From: Sipunculus nudus
Taxonomy: Eukaryota; Annelida; Sipuncula; Golfingiida; Sipunculidae
Assembly (NCBI GenBank): GCA_026874595.1
Contig: CM049310.1
Coordinates: 85,783,056 to 85,847,055 of the forward strand
Direction: 5' to 3'
DNA length: 64,000 bases
A program made the translations under genes and the position numbers. Below the pieces are notes generated by a model. The model did not search any database. It had not been told where the DNA came from and was given only the letters and a program-made list of their open reading frames with translations. This document shows positions 1 through 12,400 of this stretch, in pieces. Numbering within the stretch: position 1 is the stretch's first letter; each line of letters starts with the position of its first letter.

Positions 1-295
1 CTGGTTCATGGGAATTGCTGCCAGATGTCTTTGATGAATGTGTTTTGATGGGCTCCCCATGTTTAAACATGAGGATAATAACAAAACTTACAGCCTGTGT
101 GTGGTGAGATTGGCGTTTTCTGGCTCATTTTTATAAAGGGATCATCTTTTGTAAGGTTATAAACACATGGATAAAAACAATGCTAACAGTCTTTATGGGG
201 TGGGATTAGCTTTTGATGCCCATTTTTATAAAAAGGTTAAACAAATCATCTTTAGTTAACAGACATCAGATAATGGAATATGCCCCATAAGCTGT
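1..295. repeat. Dispersed repeat, copy 1 (second copy 12971-13165)
   Basis: Begins CTGGTTCAT and ends near GGAATATGCCCC. The same landmarks occur in order at 12977 (CTGGTTCAT), 13136 (ACATCAGATATTGG) and 13150 (AGGCCCCTTTAAG). A third, shorter piece lies at 8690-8785. Copies are strongly diverged and no coding sequence is seen. Probably an old non-autonomous DNA transposon. Confidence 0.4.
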
Positions 296-322
296 TTAAC
301 CTCAGGCCACCTCGCTCCTCAC

Positions 323-412
323 CTCAGCACCATTTCGTTCGGGTATTCTGTGCACCTCAGCCATCGTTACTCCCTGGTAGGAAGTACCTGGAGCGGGATG
401 GAGAGTTGGTGC
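323..412 (-). CDS. WHRN: Probable further WHRN linker exon
   Basis: 90 nt, 30 codons, phase 0 at both ends. The acceptor GTGTACTTGCAG is good and the donor GAG|GTGAGG is close to consensus. The peptide starts APTLHPAPGTSYQG and ends VHRIPERNGAE, a Pro-rich composition expected in the region between the second harmonin-homology domain and PDZ3. It meets the previous exon in frame. No family motif is visible. Intervening small exons between 412 and 2464 cannot be excluded. Confidence 0.5.
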
Positions 413-3400
413 CTGCAAGTACACAAAACACCAGCTGTCAGTGGGGGCATATATGTAAATATTTGGCACAATAATTATGATTCAATTAGATATATGCATT
501 CACCAAGTAATCACTGTAAGTGATTCCTCCCCCACCCCTCCCCCACCCCCAACCCCCCCCCCCCCAAAAAAAAAACCCTGAGGCCATAACTGAGAAATAA
601 TGGGGATTGGCTATGGCGTGTATGACCTTGGAAATAAGGCAAGATCAAAAATAAAAATCAGGTGCAAATATGTGACCTAGGACTAATATTGTGCACCAAT
701 TGAAGCCTTTGAAAATCTGCCATATTGGAAAATGCAAACAGAAAAAGTTGAAATTGATCATTTTGCACTAGGTTTTTGCATCCCAAATTTTTTTTTATTT
801 ACAAATAAGATATATTACAAGCTACAGGTAACACGTATAATTAAAAGGGAACTAGAATTATTTATGTCAGCCTTTAAAATTATACATTATGGAGAGGAGC
901 AGCAGTAATGTAGGTGGTGCTGCCACCTGCCAGCTGTAAAATACACTAATAGTTGAAGCCTTGCTCCAGTTGAGACCTGCCATTCAGCTACCACAAAGTA
1001 CTTCAACATATTTATGATACCCCACTCAGGAAGATATTTAATTTTCCCTTGTTTGCTGGTTAGTTGGTTTGCCTGTTACTAACTTTAAAAAACACAGTTA
1101 TGAACAATTTTTTATGAACATTTTTGGATGATTAGGGTAACACCAAAGGTACAATCCATTAAAATCTGGACACCATCATATATTATGTTTTTAGTTCATA
1201 TATTACATAGGGTGATATCTTTGTCCCTGGGGTCCCCAGGTAGTCATCCAAATACACACGTCTATAGTCTGTTTAACCAGTAGGTGCCCTTTGAAATTTG
1301 GCAATTATTTTATTAGACGTAAATATTCAGTATCACACAATTTGACACTAAAGCTGATGAAGGCCTTATGTGAAATTTAAAACTACATAACAAAAACCAA
1401 CATTTATATTTTGCACCCTTTTGTTATCCTTTTCATCTTTTGGCCATGTTCCCTGGCCTCTGTCATGGGATAGTAGCCCCACTTTGATATTTATATTTTT
1501 TTAGAATATTTATGACACTCAACATCCAATCAGCCTTTTGCATGTAATTGTTTGAGCATGTGACAAGTGACCTAAGCCTTCATCAGTTGGCTGAGATGTT
1601 GTAAAATAATAAAATGTTTTTCTCATATATATATTTTAATGAATTACCAAAATATTTTCCAAGGTATGGTTTTGGTATCATTCTAGTTTATTAGGCTTAT
1701 ACCTCATTCCTCCATTGCAGCTTACTTTCTTGAGCTGATCTGTGAGTTTAGGAAAAGATTTACAAATAACAAATGGCCCTAAACTGCAGATCAGGTTATA
1801 CTTGTTGAATTTAGCTGCTGTTTTCGTATTTTACCAATGAATATAATTTGACAGCAGATTAGGGGGGAAAATTGGATTGAAGGAGTTTTATCATTAACTG
1901 AGATGAATGTTGTGAGAAAGAAATAAAGCACATGGAACAAGAGCATTTGCTCAAAATAAAATGCATCTTCAGAATAAAAATTAAGAAGTTACTATAACAG
2001 AAATAAATTTAGAATGTGTTACATGCAAAAATTACGTGCATCTTTTAAACATGATCTGTTCTTTCGCCAAGGCAGTTCATGACCCCTGTATAACATTATC
2101 AAAAATGTGTCAGGTGATAGACAAAGCAGGACAATTACTGAATGTTGTAGCAAACTGACACTGAGCACTATCTAGTGGCAACAAACTTAACAAGGCAGCT
2201 CAAGGCAGCCCCTATATGGCATTGTCAAAAATGCAGCATTTTTCCTCATGAAAATTCCTGGATCCATATTGGTGGTCCGGACCACCCCGAAAATTTAATT
2301 AATCATTCCTTGTATGTTGTATCATTGCCAAGACTTCTGAAATTCTGTTAAAAACTTTCTGAGTAATGTTGCTAACAGAAGAACAGACCAACAATCAAAC
2401 CAACACCGGCAAAAACATAACCTCCTTGGCGGAGTAACAAAACCATCATAACAAAAACAGTACCTCCTGTAGCGTGTCAGGTAAATCCTCACTGTCATTG
2501 CTCATCTGACGAATAGCAATGTGTAAACGTCCCATGTCACCATCTGCCACCTGGTGGTGCACACACAAACAACATGCATGTAACCAACAACAGCAAGATA
2601 CAGTGCATAAACAATACTCAGGACATGCTTAATGTAATAAAGTATGAGTGGTAGCATGTCACTGAATAAAGAGTTACCAAATTATTGAAATGACAGGTAT
2701 TAAATCAATAGGCAAGTGAATATATTATGTTAATTAATGCATCTTGACAGGTTTTTATGTGTTACCAGAATGGCTTTTGTGGCACAATGATATGTGTGTT
2801 ACAAGAATGAAACAGCCCTACATTTTGTAGACAATTAAGAAGGGGCAGCCTTGTAATTAAATATTATGTCCTAATCTATCATAGAGTAGCAATCCATTAG
2901 CCCACTGTCATTAATTAGCCTACAACCATTAATTTGCCTGCAGCCAATAATTAGTCCAAAGCCATAAATTATTGAAATGACATTATTAAACCCACAGCAA
3001 ATAAGTAAAAACCCACAGCCATTAATTAGTCCACAGTCAATAATAAACCCACGGCAAATAATTTACCTATGGCAAATAATTAGTCCACAGCAATTAATAA
3101 GCCGACAGCCCAAAATTCACAGCCAATAATTAGCCAACAGCCAACAATAAGCCAACAGCCTATAATAAGTCTACAACAAATAATAAGTCTAGAGCTATAA
3201 ATAAGCCAACAGCCATTAATTAGTCAACAGCCAATAACTAACCCACAGAAACCTATGGCAGATAATTAGTCTACAGCGAATAATTAGTCCACAGCCACCA
3301 GTCTGCAGTTAAGACTACCTGAGTTTCAGGCACTGCCGTGAAGGAATAAGGCTGCTCCCCAAGAAGACTAGCCAGTGAAGAGCTCTGAAAACACAGCTAC

Positions 3401-6400
3401 ACAATCAAACAACCATCCATACTCATCAAGTTACACAATCAAATAACAGTATACAGAGCCACACAATCAAATAACAGTATACAGAGCCACACAATCAAAT
3501 AACAGTATACAGAGCCACACAATCAAATAACAGTATACAGAGCCACACAATCAAATAACAGTATACAGAGCCACACAATCAAATAACAGTATACAGAGCC
3601 ACACAATCAATTAACAGTATACAGAGCCACACAATCAAATAACAGTATACAGAGCCACACAATCAAATAACAGTATACAGAGCCACACAATCAAATAACA
3701 GTATACAGAGCCACACAATCAAATAACTGTATACAGAGCCACACAATCAAATAACTGTATACGGAGCCACACAATCAAATAACAGTATACAGAGCCACAC
3801 AATCAAATAACAGTATACAGAGCCACACAATCAAATAACAGTATACAGAGCCACACAATCAAATAACAGTATACAGAGCCACACAATCAAATAACAGTAT
3901 ACAGAGCCATACAATCAAATAACAGTATACAGAGCCACACAATCAAATAACAGTATACAGAGCCACACAATCAAATAACAGTATACAGAGCCACACAATC
4001 AAATAACAGTATACAGAGCCACACAATCAAATAACAGTATACAGAGCCACACAATCAAATAACAGTATACAGAGCTACACAATCAAATAACAGTAGATAC
4101 AAAATAAGTTATTCCTACACACTCCAACACTCTCCATAGAACATCAGGCTGCCAAAGATTAACACAATGCAGCATACAGTGGAAGGCTACTATGCATTAT
4201 TACTGTCATTACTATATTTTTATTTATAAAAATGACTTTTATAACTGTTGTCTGCCACACAATGAAAAACATTTGCAGGACATACACACAACACTAAACA
4301 CTGGAACCTTTCTTAATACTTCATGCAGCATGCAAAGCTGATTAAATAATAAAAACAAAAATGATAATAATGATAACCCACTTGCCAGCCAGATTTCAGT
4401 TATATTGTATGATTTTTTCCCATAGATAAAATAGAACAACATAGCGATTTAAAAGTTTTAATTTAAAATTTTAAAATCACAAAATGGCTGCAAGGGCTGT
4501 CTGTATTTGGAATGGTTGTTATAACTCAGCCAAAACATATACTGCCAGTCCATTAGTTAAACATGATGGTCAAAGAGCTGTAACAATCACGGCGGGTACT
4601 ATCAAAAGATTTCCTCCATGTTGATTAACGTTTAGCCCCTAATAATAAGCACATCATTTGACTAGGTACCATCTGAAGAGAAGCAGGCATAACAGCTGGA
4701 AAGCGGCCACAATCGTCTCATTCATGCATTAGACCCAGTGATTTCCCGTGTGACTGTGGGATGCATACTACCAAGTATATCGTACACAGGCACTAGGTAT
4801 AATTGTATTCATAAAAAGTGTCTGAGTTCATACCTTTGCAGATTCCAAGCTGCTCACCCTGCTGGAAGCTCCACTGTCCAGTGACTGGTCAGATGGTGGA
4901 CCCTGGTATACTATTTCAGCAGACCGTGCCTGAAAAACATGATTATGTTTATGTATTTCATTAGCAATGCATGTATAGTCTGTACAGCTCTAGGACAACT
5001 AACCTTACCCCAGTCATATGAACCCCACCAAGGGATAATTATTGCGGCCCCCAGTTTACCACCTCAAAACAAATATCCCTGAGACAGTTACCCCTAAAGA
5101 CAACACCTTAATATATATGTTATAGTCCCAGTGCGGACTCACTGATATCACTGGAAGGATAACTCACCTTTCTGAGGTTGGTTGAGCTTTTTTTAGACAA
5201 GAGCGAATCAAACTTGTCCAAGTCCTGGGCAGTGATGATAGCTCGTACATCTGCTACAAGTGAAAACTGAAACAGAACAGCAAGGTTCATGTTATTATCC
5301 ATGTATATCCATTATCACATTGATCATTTGATATGCACATTATATTTTAACAATTCAATGAGGACCCATAAGAATGAGTATACATACATAAAATACCAAT
5401 GAGGATTAATTATGATTGATATTTTACCTGCATAGATGAGGCATCTTATTCATGACGGTTTCATATTCATGATAATTTCCCTTCTCATATACTGCAAATT
5501 TGAAAACCTTGCAAACTAAAACCCAACCACAGTATGATCTCCAGCACAAGAAAAAATATAGAAATGATTCATATTGTCAAGGTCCTTGGTAAGGGCCCAC
5601 AACAGCCAGAGATAGTCTGCTACAGTCAGGTGGACCTAACAGGTCTGAAATAAGATGGCCAATATATTTTCGTAGGTACCAATCACCAATAAATATTTGT
5701 AGGATTTGCTTAAATGGCTCTTGAGATAAGACTGCCAGATGGACTCCAGGCCACCTGGCCAGAAGACCTTTATACAATATGGCATATGAGTTTAATTAAA
5801 GGAACAGTAAATGGTATATGGCTTCACCTGGATCACTGGAGACATTGCCATTTTAAAAATCATGGTCTTCCACGAGATAGATTCCTGTATATTTCAGGAC
5901 CAAAGAAAACTGGTTGCTTGCCTTCAAATTTAGAACAGTTTTTAGCTATCATGTGACATAACACTTAAACACCTGATATCTAAATGATATAGGTATGAAC
6001 TGTTCTGCTGAAATTTCTGTAGATTTGTTATATCCTTGCATTACCAAGTTATATGGAATATTAACAGACCTGAAAAAAAGGCTTCTCTAGCTATTGCATG
6101 GTGTTGTAAATTAGCACTATCCTATCATTGCTTATGCTCAAAACATCTTGATTTCTCCCTACTTCATCTTAACATATCCACATACTTGAAAGGCACCTTC
6201 CAGTTTTTAATATTAAAAGTATTAGCAAAATCTGGTCTGTGGAACTTATCAATCTGAGCTGAAAACTACCGGTACAGCCACAATGTTACTGAATGAATGA
6301 TGGGGAAAGAAAACCATATGATTACAATATGTTATTGTTAAACCATTGTTTCCTGATTTTGAATAAGCATGGGCGGAGAAATAATCAAGCAGGAATAAAT

Positions 6401-9400
6401 AACCTGTTGTAAATACATAAGGGTGAATCTTTGATGACCTTTAAAGATTTCATAATTTCTGCCTCCGAGGTTTTGTCAAGAGTATCAAAAAACAGTATTA
6501 GATCCAAGCTTTAACACCTATAACCCACTAAGCTTATAATGTCTAAGCCCTACAATATGTACTGTTCAACACAGGGGCCTCTGACTATGAGATAAGATAA
6601 AAAAGATTTTACCTTAGCTGTTGTATTAAGTAACTGGAGTAAAGCACGAGCCAGTCCATCAATGGTCACATGACCCTGCTGGTACTCCTCGAGGTAGTAG
6701 GATAACGTCTGCAGTTCGCTGCGGTTTAATAAGTGGACGGCTTTCTCACGGATCAGTCCCATAAACGTCTGCTGATTGGCCACAGCACTTAACATCAGCT
6801 GAGATCCGGCTCCTCTCGAGAACACAGACTGCCGAGGAAAATATGACAGTGCTCATCATTATTTTTTAACATAGCAAGTGCTAACCATTTTGAAACCAGA
6901 TTCAGAATGGTGTGTATATTAAAGTCTCCTATACAGTGTTTTCTAACCAGTTTCATAAAATCTATTTAAGAGTATTTTGTCACCAAAGTCTGCTGGGCTG
7001 TCATAATACATTTCCTCACAATACAATATGCATTACAATACAATACATATTACACTAACAGTATACACAAAACAATATATTAAAGCCATATCAAAGCTCA
7101 GATGCCATGTCAATATTCAGTTTTGTCCACAGATAGATAACAAAACATTTTCTCATAAATATTAATATTTACTTCTTCAAAAATAAATGATGACAAAACA
7201 TGGCCCATACTGGATTCTAGTAATAACATAGCTCAGATGTAAAATAGCTGAGCCATTGATAATTAAAACTGTATCACTAATTTGGTGACACATTTTTATA
7301 TGGAAATTAATGAGAAGTTTGGGGCTATTTCATGTGTTATGCACACATCTGAGGATAAAACTATCACAGATTAATTATTTTCAATATAACACACCGCTCT
7401 GTTTGGTCTGGCCTTGTGTGCTGGTGTTGAATGTGTAGACAGGGGACGCCTGCTTGGTGTTTTATGTTTGACCCACTGTGCCTGGTCGTATGTGGTGCGA
7501 GAATGAGGCAGCTTCCCGACGTCCTTGACCATCATCATTAGATGTTTCGTTGACTTCAGCACCTTGACAGCGTTCTTGTGGCTGATGTCCAGAAAACTCT
7601 GACCATTCACATCCAGTATCTGGTCCCCTAACTGTATAAGCAAATTAATGAATAATCACCATATTAATGAGGTTAAATAACATTCTTAATAACAGTTATA
7701 ATAGCTGATGAGGATTTGAAACTTGTGGCATAATGATTAGGGCGCTGGACTTGGGAGCACAAGATTATGGGTTGGCATCCTTTTCAGACCCCATTTCAAA
7801 CTGTAGAATGGATAACCCTATATTGTGACTCTGACGGTGTGTGTAAGGCTGATTGCTCCACAGGGAACAGAGAAAAGCTCCAAGAATGAATTAAATCAAG
7901 GAAGGCAAAATTTAAACAAAATGTAACAAAATTCTGCTTCTCAGTCAAGCAAGGCTCCAAGTGAGGTATTCAAGTACCTATAGGACTGTTCTTCAGTCCC
8001 CAATAAACTCCCTGATATGCCTCTGATAAAAAAATAAATGTTAATGTTTAAATATGATCTAAGTTTAATTTTAGTTGCTATTTAAAACCATGAACCATAT
8101 ATTAATCGGTGTCAAAATGGTGTAACCAAGTAAACATACAATTAAAGAGCATCCAACAGATCCATGTAAGATATGGCCTATAGTGCAAAAACTCTCAGTT
8201 TAGATATCAGGCTCAATATATGGCAAGGGCTAATGATATTGAGTCCAATTAAATTGGGTTGTGCCACCATGTAAAATGAAGCTGATTTGTGAGGTTACCT
8301 TGAGTTCAGCCTGCTCAGCGTCTGACCCGACATCCACTCCTGTGATATAGATGCCCAAGCCGAACTCATTTCCTCCTCGCACCATTATACCCAGTGGCCG
8401 TCCATCCTCGACAGACACATTTACCTGTAAAAAAAAACCAGTCACTTTTAGGTTAATACTTAAGAAAAAAACAGACAATCACATATATAAACATGCATGT
8501 ATGCAATTTTTTTTCACATTGGTATTTCACTGGCCATATGCCCGTTTTAACATTAACTACGATAAGTGTCTCCCCGTAGGCCCCATTACCAATTAAGTTT
8601 AAGGGTAAAAACCTGCACACATCAAAATATATAGTGTTTACAGAGTCGGATATTTCCACAGATTTTACCTTAATTAAACCCTGTGGGTGGTTGCAAAAGC
8701 ATTTTTTTTTATCTATTTTTATAAAAGGTACAAAGGATTATCTTAAGTAAATGAATGTCAGATATCAGTATAGGCTCCTTTAAGTTTACTTTCATTTCCA
8801 CACTGGCGACCTGTAAATCTGGCTCTCAAGTTTAAATATGTGATTTCAAAATGTTACCAAACATTTATGGATTGGTTTATTCCCTGTATTGTTGTTATTT
8901 TTTAGTTTAGGGAAACTACTAAGGCAATAAGGAGGCAAAGATGTAAAAAATTTGAGTAACAATACTAAACTTCAATTTTAAATATATGCACCACAATAAT
9001 TAATTCAAGAAACATGTTAACTTCAGGACTGCTGTATGATTTACCAAAGACAACACAGCTCAATAATTCAAGAACATCAGCCTTAATAAAGCGAGCAGTA
9101 CTAGACAGTAACACCATATGACGAGTATCTACAGGGCCAGTAATTGGGGCCTGGTTTGATTATACCCCAAACAATAACAATGCATTATAAAACCTGTGTC
9201 TGGTTGATCCAGGCCACACAGATGTTATATATTGATCCAACTAAATCCTCACACTGATCTAACCACAATTCTCAAGTACAGTCTCTGTATTGATTATTAT
9301 AGAGCCCACCTTGGGATCTGTCTGTACAGCCACCACATTTACCTTACTACAGCCATGATCTAGGTTTCATCTTCTTCATAAATATATTCATTAAATTATG

Positions 9401-12400
9401 ATGAGAGTTTATATCCATTTACAACATTTCAGTCACACACATAAACATAGTATTACTTTAAAATAGCTCCACACACTGTCTTAAAATTTATACTTGAGAT
9501 AACAATTGTTAACAAAAAATTATTGAAAATGTCATTTTTATGAGACTACACAGTGACCCAATGCTCATAGTGTTTCAACACCTCTGTCCACCTAATTATT
9601 TGCTATATAACTTTCAAATTTATTTTGTTTGCAGTGACTCAAAGAAGGAAATGTGGTAATTTATAATGATTATAATAAATATGAAATATATGTATTCACT
9701 TCTGAAGGCCGGGCCTTGTTGACCTGTGTAAAAACAAAGCATTAAAAAACTACGGCATCATTTCAAGTGGCCATATATGTTTATCCACGTAATGTAGGAG
9801 GGATGTATCATTAGTGTGATGCAACAAAAGTGTGACAAACAAATGTATGTAGTTTAAGATCGTCAGCTTAGATTGTCACTTATATGTCACAAGACTGGAC
9901 ATCTGTTAGGTCATATTTCTCTCTGAGGTAATCTGAAGTAAACATACAGTAGTAATCATATGGAATCCATACATGGGATTGGGAGGTTATGAATTGATTG
10001 CAATTAAATCAAGGAATCGCAAAACAATGCATCAATTATTCAATGCACTGTTATACTCCTAACTTACAGATGTCATGGAAACTTTAAAAATGTTGGTGTA
10101 AGTTCAACACATTTACCTTTCTTTCATCACTACCCTTGAGCAACATCAACCCGCTCCTCCTCTCTCCGGCCATCTCATAGCGACCAGTCCGGTCCACTTC
10201 AGGTGGGGGTGATACGGGGCGAGCATCAGTGTTGACCCATGTATATGTCTGATGTGTCTCAAAGGAACCTGGAACACGACCCACATTCCGTACCTTGAGA
10301 TCCAGCTCAAGAGAGGTCCGGATAAGCTAAAAAAAAAATAAATAAAAATGATAAAGGTTAAAAAGTTATAAATAAATTGTGTGAAATAATCATGGAATGG
10401 TTTTTAATTGTAAGTTTTACTTGTTTTTATGGATCTGTATGTGAGTAAACACTGCCCACATGTATCTATTGGGCCTACTATAATGACAGTTGGGCCAGAG
10501 GTCCAACTCCAATCTTGTGCATGAAGGGAACCAATCAAACAAGGAAAAGCAATTTGAAAGGAGAGACATGGAAGAAACACTGGTTGGACATTTGAAAAAA
10601 CATGATTCATGAAGTTGCAAGGTATAGCCACCAGGTGCCATATGCTATGTTTGTTTTGCACCACTGATTGTTCCTGGTGTAAGTTTTCCTCCACTTGTAT
10701 ACAGCAGTTAACAAATGATTTAGGAACAAAATATAGTTAGATACCATAATAGTAAAACGCTGGACTGGGCCTATAGTAGGCTACATCCTGAACACACAGG
10801 ACTGGACTAAAAGTAGGCTATATCCTGCACACAAAGGGCTAGGCTAATTGGAGGCTCCATCCTAAAGTTTAAAACACACAGCACTAGGCTTATAGTAAGC
10901 TACATCCTGAACACACAGGACATGTTTAAAGTAGGCTATATCCTCAACACACAGGAATGGGCTTAAAGTACACTACATCCTGAACACAAAAGACTGGACT
11001 TATAGTAAGCTACCTCCTGAACACACAGGACATGTTTAAAGTAGGCTACATCAGGACTTAGCTTTAAGTAGACTATTACTTGAACAAACAGGAATGGGCT
11101 TAAAGTAGGCTACATTCTTAACTCATTGGACTGGGCTTATAGTAGGCTACATCATGAACACACAGGAATGGGCCTACAGTAGGCTAAGCCCTAAACACAC
11201 AGGACTGGGCTTAAAGTAGACTACATACTGAACACACATTACTGGGCTTTATTTACTGAACACATCGCATTGGGCTAATAGTAGCTTGTGTCCTGAACAC
11301 ACAGGACTGGGCTTTTTAGTGAGCTACATCCTGAACACACAGGACGGGGCTTATAGTAGCTTATTTACTGAACAGATAGGACTGGGCTTACAGTACCCTA
11401 TGCCCTAAACATAGAGGACTTGGCTAATAGTAGCCTGTACGTGTCCTGAACACACAGGACTGGGCTTATAGTAGCCCATGTCCTGAACAGATAGGACTGG
11501 GCTTACAATATATATAGGCTACATCCTGAACAAATAGGACTAGGCTTACTGTAGGCTACATCGTAAACACAGAAGACTGGTTCTGGCACAGGGCTAAGAA
11601 TAAGACCAATGTGAGCTGGTAATCTGTGGTAATCAAGACCAGCAAGAGCTGGTGTCACATGTTTAAAAGTTGGAGCTACAGTAAAGGGCTTATGGTAAGA
11701 TATGCCCTAAACACATAGGACTGGGCTTAAAGTAGGCTACATTCTGAACACACAGGACTGGGCTGATAGAAGCTTGTGTCCTAAACACACGGGACTGGGC
11801 TAGTAGTGGGCTATGACTCCTGAACAGATAGGACTGAGCTTACAATATATATATATATAGAGTACATCCTGTACACAGGATTATAGTAGGCTATGTCCTG
11901 AACAAGTAGGACTAGGCTTACTGTAGGCTACGTTGTAAACACAGAAGACTGGTTCTGGCACAGGGCTAAGAATAAGACCAATGTGAGCTGGTAATCTGGT
12001 GTAATCCAACCAGCAAGAGCTGGTGTGGCATGTTAAAAAGTTGGAGCTGGATGCATAATGTGATACCACGCTCTCATTGGTCTGATTACACTTCTTTGCT
12101 CTGTGCCCACCCTGGAACCCAGAAAACCTTGCTTTACAAAGCATTGGTAACAAGAAATCAGATCTGGGATGACTGCAGTGTATAACTGCTGCATGAGAAT
12201 CAGGTACTGGGCACAAAGACAAGCCCTGCACTGACAACACATGGGCCAACATAACAATAACTGGTCTTCTCCTTATAGATTCATAAATAAAACAGACAAT
12301 GAATCTTTACTGAAAGAAAGAAAACCTGTGAGTCGCGTGAGAAGCGGAGCACTGATGTTTACACATGATGAAAATCTGACCTGGCTCTGTTTTACCTGGA

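Noticed and set aside
3432-4094. Regular 28-bp repeats that could look like a CRISPR array
   Set aside because: Units are head to tail with no unique spacers, and the window is a eukaryotic intron.
7715-7790. A functional tRNA gene at the SINE head
   Set aside because: No cloverleaf with paired acceptor and anticodon stems could be drawn; the B box has diverged and SINE tail sequence follows.
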